From: Oscillospiraceae bacterium
GTDB taxonomy: Bacteria; Bacillota; Clostridia; UBA1381; UBA9506
NCBI GenBank assembly: GCA_015068935.1
Contig: SVJO01000013.1
Span: 1 to 34,005 of the forward strand
Direction: 5' to 3'
Length of the DNA: 34,005 nucleotides
The translations under genes were made by a program, and so were the position numbers. Below, one piece after another: positions 16,477 to 24,777 of this stretch (position 1 is its first letter; each line of letters begins with the position of its first letter). The notes under the pieces are model-generated. The model was not told the origin of the DNA, searched no databases, and was given only the letters and a program-made list of their open reading frames with translations.

Positions 16477-17571
16477 TTATTTTACTAATTTTAAGAAAAT
16501 TTTGTATTCGTCTTCTTGCGTAATATCCCATGGACAAGAAGAAACATTTTTTGCCTTGATAGTTTTTTCAGAAAACAGTTTAGCTTCATCTTCTGTAATT
16601 ATTTTTCTATCGGGAAGTAGAGTATTTAACATTTTATCAAATTCATTAATAGAATTTAACCCTAAATATCCCAGAAGTTCGCTAACAAGTTTATGATTTA
16701 CATTATCGCACCCTTTAATAAAAGATGAGAGCAAAACACCATTGGCATTTCCGTGAGTTAGTCCTTTATAGTATGTGAGCGGATACCCCATTGAATGAAC
16801 AACTGTTGTTCCTGTTTGTGCAATAGCAATGCCGACATAAGCAGATGCAAAAAGAAGATTTTCTCTGTCTTTATATGTAAGATTTCTCTTGACTAAAGAA
16901 GAGAGAGATTTTCCTGTCAGTTTTAAAGACTCTTTTGCATAAACTTCAGAAAAAATATTACTTCTTTTATTTAAAATGCTTTCAAAAGCATGAGAAAGTG
17001 CATCAACCGCAGTGTCAATTGTTATAGACATAGGAAGAGACTCTGTATATTTTGCATCTAAAAATGCAATTTTCATAAATGTATCAGGTGTAGAAAAACT
17101 TCTCTTTGTTTCTTCGCTTTCTACTGTAAGAACTGAATACTGTGTCACTTCACTCCCTGTTCCCGCCGTGGTCGCAACGCCAATAACAGGAATAGGCTTG
17201 TTTTTCTGTTCTCCGTCAAAAATCTGCATTGGAGATATATCATTGGTTTTATACATGGAAATTGCTTTTGCGGCATCTAATGGAGAGCCGCCGCCTATTG
17301 CTATAATAAAATCTGCTTTTATTTCTTTTGCAAATTTTCCTCCTTCATAACAATTTTCAACTGTAGGATTATTTAGTACCTTGTCAAAAATACTGTAGGA
17401 TATATTGTTTTCGTTAAGTGCTTTAACTACGTCGTCTAAAGCACCGCATACTTTAGCGCTTGTTTTTCCTGTGACAATCATGGCGTTTTTGCCAAAATTT
17501 TTAAAAACAGATGCGTTTTTTATGACGCAGTCACTACCTGAATATATTTTTGTTGGCATATAAAAGCTCAT
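16477..17571 (-). CDS. Iron-type (group III) alcohol dehydrogenase
   Basis: NAD(P)-dependent dehydrogenase of the iron-activated family, 364 residues. The nucleotide loop GGGSPLDAAKA starts at 93. The metal ligands are in place: D190 and H194 (DALSHAF), H259 (VHSMGYPL) and H273 (LTHGNANG). Family members act on butanol/ethanol, 1,3-propanediol or lactaldehyde; the substrate is not readable here. SD TAGGAGG. Lies between rapZ and lysA on the same strand, with 21 and 25 base gaps. Confidence 0.92.
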   Translation of the reverse strand: MSFYMPTKIYSGSDCVIKNASVFKNFGKNAMIVTGKTSAKVCGALDDVVKALNENNISYSIFDKVLNNPTVENCYEGGKFAKEIKADFIIAIGGGSPLDAAKAISMYKTNDISPMQIFDGEQKNKPIPVIGVATTAGTGSEVTQYSVLTVESEETKRSFSTPDTFMKIAFLDAKYTESLPMSITIDTAVDALSHAFESILNKRSNIFSEVYAKESLKLTGKSLSSLVKRNLTYKDRENLLFASAYVGIAIAQTGTTVVHSMGYPLTYYKGLTHGNANGVLLSSFIKGCDNVNHKLVSELLGYLGLNSINEFDKMLNTLLPDRKIITEDEAKLFSEKTIKAKNVSSCPWDITQEDEYKIFLKLVK

Positions 17572-17592
17572 TTTTAACCTCCTAAGTCCGTC

Positions 17593-18447
17593 TTAAAATG
17601 AGATATCTCTGTGTGCAACCGTGGTGTAATAGTTTTTGCTCCTTAAAAATTCACCAAGCTCTTCGGCAAGAGCAACAGAACGATGCTTGCCCCCAGTGCA
17701 GCCGATGCTTATAACAAGCTGAGGTTTTCCTTCTTCAATATACTGAGGAAGTAAAAATTCAACAAAGGAGTGGAGATGGTTTATAAATTCCTTTGTCACA
17801 TCCCAATGCATTACATAGTCGCGCACATCTGAGTCAAGACCTGTATGCTCTTTAAGATTCTCCTCATAAAACGGATTGGGAAGAAATCTCACATCAAGCA
17901 TTAAATCGCTGTCAAGCGGAATTCCGCGCTTAAAACCAAAAGAAAGAATTGTAATATTAATATTTTCGTATTTCTCTCGTGATTCAAATATAGCAAGCAT
18001 TTGCTCTCTGAGTTGATTTGCTTTAAGACCCGATGTATCGATAATATAATCAGATTTTTTTCTTATAGAGGAGAGAAGTTCGCGCTCCATTTCTATACCG
18101 TCTATAACACGTCCGCCCTTTGAATGTGGGTGCTTTCTGCGTGTCTCTTTATATCTTTTTATAATACATTCATCACTTGCTTCTAAAAACAGAACTTCGC
18201 ACTGGTCACCACTTTTTTTGATTTCCGTAATTTCGTCTGCAAGTTTTTTTATCAGTTCACCGCTTCGTGCATCTGCAACAAAGGCAATTTTATCCATGTT
18301 CATATTAGAATTCTGGCATAATGTTATAAAATTACGCACAAGTGTCGGAGGCATATTATCTATACAATAATAGCCAATATCTTCCAAAATATGAATAGCA
18401 GAGCTTTTTCCAGCACCTGATAAACCTGTAACGACAATATATTGCAT
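17593..18447 (-). CDS. rapZ: RNase adapter / nucleotide-binding protein RapZ (YvcJ)
   Basis: P-loop protein family known in E. coli to guide RNase E to the GlmZ small RNA and in Bacillus as YvcJ, a nucleotide-binding protein affecting competence. 284 residues. The Walker A motif GLSGAGKS is at 8-15. The C-terminal domain carries the conserved SIGCTGGKHRSV block and an ending HRD. SD GAGGGAG. In most Firmicutes it is followed by yvcK and whiA; here it is followed by an alcohol dehydrogenase, so the usual cluster is broken at this site. Confidence 0.94.
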   Translation of the reverse strand: MQYIVVTGLSGAGKSSAIHILEDIGYYCIDNMPPTLVRNFITLCQNSNMNMDKIAFVADARSGELIKKLADEITEIKKSGDQCEVLFLEASDECIIKRYKETRRKHPHSKGGRVIDGIEMERELLSSIRKKSDYIIDTSGLKANQLREQMLAIFESREKYENINITILSFGFKRGIPLDSDLMLDVRFLPNPFYEENLKEHTGLDSDVRDYVMHWDVTKEFINHLHSFVEFLLPQYIEEGKPQLVISIGCTGGKHRSVALAEELGEFLRSKNYYTTVAHRDISF

Positions 18448-18485
18448 TTTTCTCCCTCGCTTGTCAGTAGTTAATACAGAGTATT

Positions 18486-18514
18486 ATTTTATCATATTTT
18501 CAGTAAAAAGTAAA
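18486..18514 (-). promoter_or_regulatory. Probable promoter of rapZ
   Basis: On the reverse strand TTTACT (18514-18509), a 17-bp spacer and TAAAAT (18491-18486), with TG one base before the -10 (extended -10). Confidence 0.55.
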
Positions 18515-18568
18515 AGGTTTTTATAAAAAATTTTAAAATTTAATTATGCGGGAGTTTTTAATAATTTA

Positions 18569-18597
18569 TTGACTTTAAAAAATTAATGTGTTAGTAT
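18569..18597 (+). promoter_or_regulatory. Sigma-A-like promoter upstream of sigK
   Basis: TTGACT (18569-18574), a 17-bp spacer and TAGTAT (18592-18597). The dyad at 18600-18615 covers its expected start point. Confidence 0.5.
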
Positions 18598-18599
18598 CT

Positions 18600-18615
18600 A
18601 ACTATGTACGTAGTT
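18600..18615. promoter_or_regulatory. 16-bp dyad, candidate operator
   Basis: AACTA-T-GTAC-G-TAGTT is a near-perfect palindrome with one mismatched pair (T/G, a wobble pair if transcribed). It sits right after the -10 box at 18592-18597, where a repressor would block start. Confidence 0.4.
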
Positions 18616-18632
18616 GATAAAAGCATGCCATA

Positions 18633-18661
18633 ACATAATCAATTAATTTATGACATATAAA
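18633..18661 (+). promoter_or_regulatory. Possible sigma-E-type promoter of sigK
   Basis: ACATAAT (18633-18639) and CATATAAA (18654-18661) with a 14-bp spacer partly match the sigma-E pattern (KMATATT, CATACANT); each box misses two positions. Transcription would start about 30 bases before the ATG. Sigma-E control of sigK is known in Bacillus; here it is only a pattern match. Confidence 0.3.
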
Positions 18662-18698
18662 TTATTATCTTAGTTTATAGTTTTAAAGGGGATTGTTT

Positions 18699-19406
18699 AT
18701 GTCGATGCTTTTTTATCTTATCTATCTTTTGAGATACGGTGCATTTCTTCTTTCGTATGTATCACAAAAAAATGCATTTCCAAAACCGCTCTCGCCTAAA
18801 GAAGAAGATGAGCTTTTAGCTCTTATCCAAAACGGAGATGAAGAAGCAAAAGAAAAATTAATTGAACACAACTTAAGACTGGTTGCTCATATAGCTAAAA
18901 AATATTCACAAAGTGCAGGATTTGATGTTGATGACCTGATTTCAGTAGGAACCATAGGCTTAATCAAGGCTGTGAACTCATACAACGGAAAAAAGAGTGT
19001 GCGCTTAGCTACATATGCAGCGCGCTGTATTGAAAATGAGATGCTTATGATGATGCGCAGTGCCAGAAAAACCTCAAAGGAAATATCCCTAAATGAAAGT
19101 CTTGGAGGAGATACAGACGGCAGCGAGGTTACTTTGATGGATATTTTATCTGTAGATGACGATGATGTAATTGATGAAGTAAGCCTTGGTATAGAATCAA
19201 AAAAATTATATGAGGCAATAGAAAACTGCCTGTCAAGCAGAGAAAAGCAAATAATAGTTTTAAGATATGGTCTTGTTTCCAAACCATACACACAACGTGA
19301 AATAGCAAAAAAACTTTCAATTTCACGTTCATATGTTTCAAGAATTGAAAAAAAGGCACTTTTTAAAATGAATAAATATTTTATGAGTAATGAGGGAGTA
19401 AATTGA
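18699..19406 (+). CDS. sigK: Sporulation sigma factor SigK, pro-protein form
   Basis: RNA polymerase sigma factor of the late mother cell. 235 residues from ATG 18699, chosen because AAAGGGGA ends 6 bases before it; a TTG two codons earlier would touch the ribosome site. A hydrophobic N-terminus of 19 residues precedes YVSQKNAFPKPLS, which aligns with the mature start (YVKNNAFPQPLS) of Bacillus sigma-K, so the product is an inactive pro-form needing cleavage near S19/Y20. Region 2 (NLRLVAHIAKKY, DLISVGTIGLIKAV, YAARCIENE) and the region 4 helix-turn-helix (TQREIAKKLSISRSYVSRIE) are intact. The gene is not split by a skin-type element. Its stop overlaps the next start. Confidence 0.95.
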   Translation: MSMLFYLIYLLRYGAFLLSYVSQKNAFPKPLSPKEEDELLALIQNGDEEAKEKLIEHNLRLVAHIAKKYSQSAGFDVDDLISVGTIGLIKAVNSYNGKKSVRLATYAARCIENEMLMMMRSARKTSKEISLNESLGGDTDGSEVTLMDILSVDDDDVIDEVSLGIESKKLYEAIENCLSSREKQIIVLRYGLVSKPYTQREIAKKLSISRSYVSRIEKKALFKMNKYFMSNEGVN

Positions 19407-20569
19407 TTAAATTTATCATAAGAACATTTATAAAAGATAGCGATAATATAACAGATAAAGAGGTCAGGGCGAGCTATGGAACACTTGCAGGTGTGATGGG
19501 AATTATCTTAAATTTAATTCTTTTTGTTGTTAAATTATTTTCGGGAATTATAGTCAATTCTATAGCAATAATTTCAGACAGCTTTAATAACCTTTCAGAC
19601 ATGGGCTCATCTCTGGTTTCTGCGATTGCTATGAAAATGAGCAACCGCAGACCCGATAAGGAGCATCCGTTCGGTCACGGAAGAATTGAATATATTTCCG
19701 CACTGATAGTTTCTTTTATTATTTTGTTTGTAGGATTTGAGCTCTTTAAGGGCTCTTTTGGAAAAATATTAAATCCTGTTACGGTAAGATTTTCTTTAGT
19801 GCCGTTTTTAATTCTTTGCCTTTCTATATTTGTAAAGGTCTGGATGTTCAGCTATAACAAATACATTGGAGAGAAAATTAATTCCAGTGTTATTTGTGCA
19901 ACAGCTAAGGATAGCTTAAATGACTGTATTGCCACCGTTTCTGTAATATTTGCGACTGCAATCGGTACTAAGGTAAATTTCCCGCTTGACGGAATTTTAG
20001 GTTGTGTTGTTTCTGTAATGATTTGCTGGACCGGCTTTTCTGTAGCAAAAGATACAATCGGAGTTTTACTTGGCACAACACCTGATTCTGAGATGGTAAA
20101 GGAAATTTCTGAAATTATAATAAGTCAGGAAAATATTGAAGGTATTCATGATCTTATTGTACATGACTACGGTCCAGGCAGAATCATGGCTTCAGTCCAT
20201 GCTGAAGTGCCAAATGATGCAAGTGTTGATGCTATCCATGAAGTGATTGACAGAACTGAAAAATATATAGAAGAAAGACTCGGTGTTCATATTGTAATAC
20301 ACATGGATCCTATATCTGTTAACTGTGAGAGAACAAACAAAATTAAAGAAACTGTAAGAAATATCGCAAAGGAAGTAAACGAATTATTTGATATTCATGA
20401 TTTCCGAATGACTGACGGAGAATATAACATAAATCTTATATTTGACCTTGAGGTTCCATGCGAAATGGGTCAAAAGGAGAGGGAAGAGGCACTTGCTTCA
20501 ATTAAACAAAAACTTAAAGAAGAAGATGAAAGATATACTTCTGTAATTATTGTGGACAATAAATATTAA
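19403..20569 (+). CDS. Cation diffusion facilitator (Zn/Mn/Fe efflux)
   Basis: Proton-driven divalent metal exporter, 388 residues, about six membrane helices and a long cytoplasmic C-terminal domain. Metal-site segments are SDSFNNLSD (58-66) in helix 2, the HPFGHGRIEY loop after it and AKDSLNDC in helix 5. The start is TTG 19403, whose last two bases are part of the sigK stop codon; GAGGGAG (19392-19398) precedes it. Coupled translation with sigK suggests mother-cell expression, an inference. The C-terminal part is longer than in YiiP-type members. The metal cannot be assigned. Confidence 0.92.
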   Translation: MIKFIIRTFIKDSDNITDKEVRASYGTLAGVMGIILNLILFVVKLFSGIIVNSIAIISDSFNNLSDMGSSLVSAIAMKMSNRRPDKEHPFGHGRIEYISALIVSFIILFVGFELFKGSFGKILNPVTVRFSLVPFLILCLSIFVKVWMFSYNKYIGEKINSSVICATAKDSLNDCIATVSVIFATAIGTKVNFPLDGILGCVVSVMICWTGFSVAKDTIGVLLGTTPDSEMVKEISEIIISQENIEGIHDLIVHDYGPGRIMASVHAEVPNDASVDAIHEVIDRTEKYIEERLGVHIVIHMDPISVNCERTNKIKETVRNIAKEVNELFDIHDFRMTDGEYNINLIFDLEVPCEMGQKEREEALASIKQKLKEEDERYTSVIIVDNKY

Positions 20570-20586
20570 AAAAAGTAAAAAAACTC

Positions 20587-20615
20587 TTTACATTACAAAA
20601 AAGTTATGATATAAT
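20587..20615 (+). promoter_or_regulatory. Sigma-A-like promoter of rpsO
   Basis: TTTACA (20587-20592), a 17-bp spacer and a perfect TATAAT (20610-20615). The start would fall near 20622, leaving a leader of about 105 bases. Confidence 0.75.
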
Positions 20616-20621
20616 TCTATT

Positions 20622-20728
20622 TGCTTGTTTTAACAAGGTATAATTTTCCGTTGCTAGGTTTTTGGCGTCACCTCCGTTGGTTGGCCTCAGGCTTGGCTTC
20701 AGGAACAAAATTTTAAGGAGGTTTCATC
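20622..20728 (+). promoter_or_regulatory. Structured rpsO leader, candidate S15 autoregulatory element
   Basis: The leader is more GC-rich than its surroundings. ACCTCC (20670-20675) is exactly complementary to GGAGGT (20717-20722), the core of the rpsO ribosome site. Between them lies an imperfect hairpin (20685-20692 with 20696-20703). A small hairpin CTTGT/ACAAG opens the leader. TTGGC occurs three times (20662, 20681, 20693). S15 represses its own mRNA through leader structures in several bacteria (known); that this leader does so is inference. Confidence 0.5.
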
Positions 20729-20998
20729 ATGAGCATGAAAACAGAACAGAAACAGGAAATCATTGCAAAATACAAATTGCATGATACAGACACAGGTTCT
20801 CCGGAAGTGCAGATTGCAATTTTAACAGAGAGAATCAACCACTTAAATCAGCATCTTAAAGTTTATAAGAAGGACCATCATTCAAGAAGAGGTCTTCTTA
20901 AGATGGTAGGTCAGCGTCGTGGTCTTTTAAACTATCTTATAAAAGTTGATATTGAAAGATACCGTGCTATCATTGAAAAGCTAAATTTAAGAAAATAA
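20729..20998 (+). CDS. rpsO: 30S ribosomal protein S15
   Basis: Primary 16S rRNA-binding protein of the small-subunit platform. 89 residues, the usual length. Family segments are clear: [41 protein letters not shown] and [12 protein letters not shown]. The AAGGAGG ribosome site is 7 bases before ATG 20729; a second ATG two codons later is possible. Monocistronic here, with its own promoter and terminator. In many bacteria pnp follows rpsO; here it does not. Confidence 0.98.
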   Translation: MSMKTEQKQEIIAKYKLHDTDTGSPEVQIAILTERINHLNQHLKVYKKDHHSRRGLLKMVGQRRGLLNYLIKVDIERYRAIIEKLNLRK

Positions 20999-21014
20999 TT
21001 TGTCATTTAAAAGG

Positions 21015-21054
21015 TGCCACGTTACTGCATTTTCGCTGACGTGGTATTTTTTTT
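21015..21054 (+). terminator. Intrinsic terminator after rpsO
   Basis: TGCCACGT (21015-21022) pairs with ACGTGGTA (21039-21046, one G-U pair), followed by eight T residues (21047-21054). Confidence 0.88.
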
Positions 21055-21097
21055 GTCAAAAAGTTTATTATTAGGTCTTTTAATTTCCTTTTTTATA

Positions 21098-21106
21098 TGA
21101 TATAAT
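21098..21106 (+). promoter_or_regulatory. Extended -10 promoter of the dnaD operon
   Basis: TGATATAAT gives an extended -10 (TG at 21098-21099, TATAAT 21101-21106). No good -35 box is seen, as is usual for extended -10 promoters. Confidence 0.5.
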
Positions 21107-21169
21107 ATACTCAGTGTAGTTTTAAAAGTAATTCATGCGTATATTAACTATTTAACAGGATGGTAAAAT

Positions 21170-22141
21170 ATGATTGTTAATTCTGAGGCGCTTTTCAATT
21201 CTTCAGATTGTTTTTTGGTGCCGAATATAGTAGCAAACAATTTAATACAGGAAGGCCGCCCTGTTTACATAGCGGTTTATCTTTATGCGCTCTGTCAGTA
21301 TAACAGCGGGAACCTTTCCATATCAAACAGTGCTATAGCTGATGCTCTTAAGGTAAACGTAATAGACGTTGTAAATGCTTTTTTGTTTTTTAATTCAAAA
21401 GGACTTATTAAAATTCATAATTTTAAAAGTATAGATGATGCCGAGTTTGATATTGAGTTTATTGGTTCAGGAAATTATAATAAAAAAACTTGCGGAGAAT
21501 TCAGACCAAGTTATAAGACGCAGGAAATTGTAAAAAATTTAAATGATAATTCGAGACTTTCGGGAATGTATAAAATGGTGAGCCAGATTTTAGGTAAAAA
21601 CTTAAGCACATCAGATATTGAGCTTTTGTATTCTTTTTATGACTATTATGCACTTCCAGTTGAGGTAATTCTTGTGCTTATTGAATATTTTGTTTCAAAG
21701 GGCAAACGGTCTTTAAAGGCACTTGAAAAAGAAGTCGCCAAATGGGCAAATGCCGGTGTGGACAGTGTCAGAAAGGCTAAGAATTATATTAAAAAGCGAG
21801 AGGATTTTTTAAGTTATGCCTACAAAGTACGTTCTATAGTAGGAATTAGTGAAAGAAAACTTTCGGAAAAAGAATTATGTTTTATTAATAAATGGCAAAA
21901 TGAGTATAAAGCAAGTGAAGATGATGTGAAAAAAGCATTTGAGATTACTGTAGATAAAACAGGAAAGCTTGCTTTTGCATATATGGATGCTGTTTTACAT
22001 TCATTTTTAGGTGTGCCTGAACCGAAAAAAACGGTTCCAAGAAAATCTGTGCCTAAAACAAGCTCAAGATATAATTTTGATGCACTTCAGAAAAAAGCTT
22101 TTGAAAATATCAATAAAATTAATAATGGGGGTGGCTGCTGA
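21170..22141 (+). CDS. DnaD-domain replication initiation protein
   Basis: Primosomal protein of the Firmicutes DnaD/DnaB type, 323 residues. The N-terminal 90 residues look like a winged helix (SISNSAIADALKV as the recognition part). Two DnaD-type C-terminal modules follow (about 125-200 and 215-275). The first carries the W-x3-G-V signature in VAKWANAGV and the second KWQNEYKASEDDVKKAFE. The tail is basic with low complexity. Its stop overlaps the start of the helicase-loader gene by one base. Together they probably load the replicative helicase. Confidence 0.88.
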   Translation: MIVNSEALFNSSDCFLVPNIVANNLIQEGRPVYIAVYLYALCQYNSGNLSISNSAIADALKVNVIDVVNAFLFFNSKGLIKIHNFKSIDDAEFDIEFIGSGNYNKKTCGEFRPSYKTQEIVKNLNDNSRLSGMYKMVSQILGKNLSTSDIELLYSFYDYYALPVEVILVLIEYFVSKGKRSLKALEKEVAKWANAGVDSVRKAKNYIKKREDFLSYAYKVRSIVGISERKLSEKELCFINKWQNEYKASEDDVKKAFEITVDKTGKLAFAYMDAVLHSFLGVPEPKKTVPRKSVPKTSSRYNFDALQKKAFENINKINNGGGC

Positions 22142-23148
22142 TGGCATATGACAGAAATCTTTACTTTCTTGTCCGTGAAGAATATGAGGAAATCAGGAGA
22201 CACAACGAGCAGGATTTAGAGGAAAGACGTTTAAATGTTTTTTCAAAAATCCCTGAAATTGAGCAGATTGATTCTGAAATCAAGCAAATTGGACTGAAAA
22301 TATTTAAGACAGGATTAAAATCTTCAACGGATAATTATATGAGTCAGCTTTCTATGCTCAGGATGGAGCAGAAAAATCTGCTTGCAAAAAGGAAAGCACT
22401 TTTGTTAGAAAATGGTTTTGCAGAAGATGAGCTTTCTGAAAGATTTATGTGTGATATATGCAAGGACACGGGAGTAATTGACGGAAAAGATTGTGAATGC
22501 TTTAAAAGAAGACTTATACTCAAATCATTTGAAAATTCAAATCTTTCTAAACAGCTCCGAGACCAGAGTTTTAAAACAATGTCATTTGATATGTATTCGA
22601 GAGAGATAATCCCTGAATATGGAGTTTCTCCTTATGAACATATGTTAAGCGTTGTTGAGATATGCAAAAACTTTGTCAAAGAGTTTGATTTTTCTGGCGA
22701 AAATCTTCTTTTCTGGGGAGAACCTGGGCTAGGAAAGACATTTCTTTCAACATGTATAGCAAAGGAACTCATAAAAAATGGTTATTCAGTAATTTATGAG
22801 ACAACATACAGAATTTTCTCGATGCTTGAAGACTATAAATTTAAAAGGACAAGCGATATAGAAAGCCTAAAAGACAGGACAGAAAAACTCTACGAAACAG
22901 ACCTGTTAATTCTTGATGATTTAGGAAGTGAGTTTTCTACAAGCTATACAAATGCTGCACTTTTTGATATAATAAACACAAGAATGATTTCAAACAAAAA
23001 AACTATCATAAATACAAATTTAAGTATGGCTGAAATGGCCGAAAAATACACAGACAGAGTAGTTTCAAGAATAATGGGGAATTACCGTATTGTGCAGTTT
23101 ATAGGCGATGATATTCGTCTTATAAAATCAGGATTAAATAACAACTAA
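22141..23148 (+). CDS. DnaI/DnaC-like helicase loader ATPase
   Basis: AAA+ loader of the replicative helicase, 335 residues. A coiled N-terminal part (about 1-95) precedes a zinc-binding set C104, C107, C118, C120 (CDICKDTG and CECFK). Walker A is GEPGLGKT (193-200) and Walker B LLILDDLGSEF (from 255). An arginine near VVSRIMG fits the ATPase sensor/finger region. SD GGGGGTGG. Homologues are often labelled DnaC or IstB-like; the dnaD gene next door favours a replication role over a transposon helper. Confidence 0.9.
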   Translation: MAYDRNLYFLVREEYEEIRRHNEQDLEERRLNVFSKIPEIEQIDSEIKQIGLKIFKTGLKSSTDNYMSQLSMLRMEQKNLLAKRKALLLENGFAEDELSERFMCDICKDTGVIDGKDCECFKRRLILKSFENSNLSKQLRDQSFKTMSFDMYSREIIPEYGVSPYEHMLSVVEICKNFVKEFDFSGENLLFWGEPGLGKTFLSTCIAKELIKNGYSVIYETTYRIFSMLEDYKFKRTSDIESLKDRTEKLYETDLLILDDLGSEFSTSYTNAALFDIINTRMISNKKTIINTNLSMAEMAEKYTDRVVSRIMGNYRIVQFIGDDIRLIKSGLNNN

Positions 23149-23170
23149 TATACAAGGGGGATATTAACAA

Positions 23171-24127
23171 ATGGTAACTCATGGTAAAGATGTGAAAATT
23201 TTTTCGTGCAATTCACACCCGCAGCTTGCTGCAGATATCGCGCGTCTCTTAGGGGTAGGAGTGGGCGATTCCCAGGTTTCGATGTTTTCTGACGGTGAAA
23301 TTTCCGTTAATATCTATGAAACCGTAAGAGGAGCGGACGTATTTATTGTTCAGTCAACATGCAATCCTGTAAATGACAATTTAATGGAGCTTTTGATTAT
23401 GATTGATGCATTTAAACGTGCGTCGGCAGGAAGAGTAACGGCTGTTATGCCATACTTTGGTTATGCAAGACAGGACAGAAAATCAAAGGCGCGCGACCCG
23501 ATTTCAGCAAAGCTAGTTGCAGACCTTCTGACGGCAGCAGGCGCTGACAGGGTTCTTACAATGGATTTGCATGCGGCACAGATTCAGGGCTTTTTCAATA
23601 TTCCCGTTGACCATCTTGTTGGTGCTCCCATAATTTCCTCATATTACTTAGATAAATTTAAGGACGAGCTTTCAGATTTTGTTGTTGTTTCTCCTGACCT
23701 TGGAAGTGTAACAAGGGCGAGAAATTATGCTTCAAGACTGAATGTTCCGATTGCGATTGTGGATAAAAGAAGACCAAAACCGAATGTCTCTGAGGTCATG
23801 AACATAATCGGAGATATTAAAGACAAGAAGGTTATTTTAGTTGATGATATGATTGACACAGCAGGAACAATCGTAAACGGTGCTAAAGCATTAAAAGAAC
23901 GCGGTGCTGTAGAGGTCTACGCTTGCTGTACACATGCTGTTTTATCAGGCCCTGCAATTGAAAGAATTGAGAATTCTCCAATAAAAGAGCTTGTTGTTTT
24001 AGATACAATACCGCTTTCAACTGCTAAGCACCTTGACAAAATTAAAGTTTTATCAGTTGCGCCTGCTTTTGCTGAAGCAATTAAGAGAATTGATGGTGAT
24101 ATTTCACTTAGCGAGATGTTTAACTAA
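23171..24127 (+). CDS. prs: Ribose-phosphate pyrophosphokinase (PRPP synthetase)
   Basis: Makes PRPP from ribose 5-phosphate and ATP, the input for HisG and for purine, pyrimidine and NAD synthesis. 318 residues, class I length. Motifs: [17 protein letters not shown] (ATP loop), [12 protein letters not shown], and the PRPP-binding [22 protein letters not shown] is 10 bases before the ATG. The last base of the stop is the first base of the nth start. Confidence 0.97.
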   Translation: MVTHGKDVKIFSCNSHPQLAADIARLLGVGVGDSQVSMFSDGEISVNIYETVRGADVFIVQSTCNPVNDNLMELLIMIDAFKRASAGRVTAVMPYFGYARQDRKSKARDPISAKLVADLLTAAGADRVLTMDLHAAQIQGFFNIPVDHLVGAPIISSYYLDKFKDELSDFVVVSPDLGSVTRARNYASRLNVPIAIVDKRRPKPNVSEVMNIIGDIKDKKVILVDDMIDTAGTIVNGAKALKERGAVEVYACCTHAVLSGPAIERIENSPIKELVVLDTIPLSTAKHLDKIKVLSVAPAFAEAIKRIDGDISLSEMFN

Positions 24128-24777
24128 TGACTAAAAAGGAAAAAGTTCTTTTTATAAAAGAATATTTTGATAAAAAATATAAGGATGCTGAGTGCACTCT
24201 TGAGTATAAAACACCCGCTGAGCTGATGATCGCAACGATTTTAGCGGCACAATGCACTGATGCAAGAGTAAATATTGTAACTAAAGACCTGTTTAAAAAG
24301 TATCCTGATATTTATGCTTTTGCAAATGCAGATTTAAAAACACTTGAGCATGATATACATTCAACAGGCTTTTATCATAATAAAGCTAAAAATATTATTT
24401 CAGCATGTAAAATGCTGATAAATGATTTCGGGGGAATAGTTCCTGACACAATGGAGGAACTTTTAAAGTTGCCTGGAGTCGGCAGAAAAACAGCAAATCT
24501 CTTGCTTGGAGATGTTTTTTTAAAGCCTGCAATAGTTGTTGATACTCATGCAAAAAGAATAACAAAATTAATAGGACTTACAAATAATACTGACCCGACA
24601 AAGATAGAGATGGATTTAAAGAAAATAGTCCCCCCAGAATATAGCAGTCAGTTTTGCCACTGTCTTGTCTATCATGGCAGAGAAATATGCATAGCAAACC
24701 GACCTAAATGTAGAGAGTGTGGGCTGGTAGAAATTTGTAGGTATGGTGGAAGTTTTGAGCGAAAAAATAAGACTTGA
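24127..24777 (+). CDS. nth: Endonuclease III
   Basis: Base-excision repair glycosylase/AP lyase for oxidised pyrimidines. 216 residues. The helix-hairpin-helix LPGVGRKTAN carries the catalytic K121; VVDTHAKRI carries D139. The [4Fe-4S] loop is complete: C188-x6-C195-x2-C198-x5-C204. It is coupled to prs by a one-base overlap and its end overlaps tlyA by about 35 bases. Confidence 0.96.
   Translation: MTKKEKVLFIKEYFDKKYKDAECTLEYKTPAELMIATILAAQCTDARVNIVTKDLFKKYPDIYAFANADLKTLEHDIHSTGFYHNKAKNIISACKMLINDFGGIVPDTMEELLKLPGVGRKTANLLLGDVFLKPAIVVDTHAKRITKLIGLTNNTDPTKIEMDLKKIVPPEYSSQFCHCLVYHGREICIANRPKCRECGLVEICRYGGSFERKNKT

Noticed and set aside
18693-18698. TTG start for sigK two codons upstream
   Set aside because: It directly abuts the AAAGGGGA site, leaving no spacer; ATG 18699 has a normal 6-base spacer.
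22141-23148. IstB-type transposon helper instead of a helicase loader
   Set aside because: The dnaD gene is coupled directly upstream, the zinc-binding cysteines fit DnaI-like loaders, and no transposase or inverted repeats are nearby.
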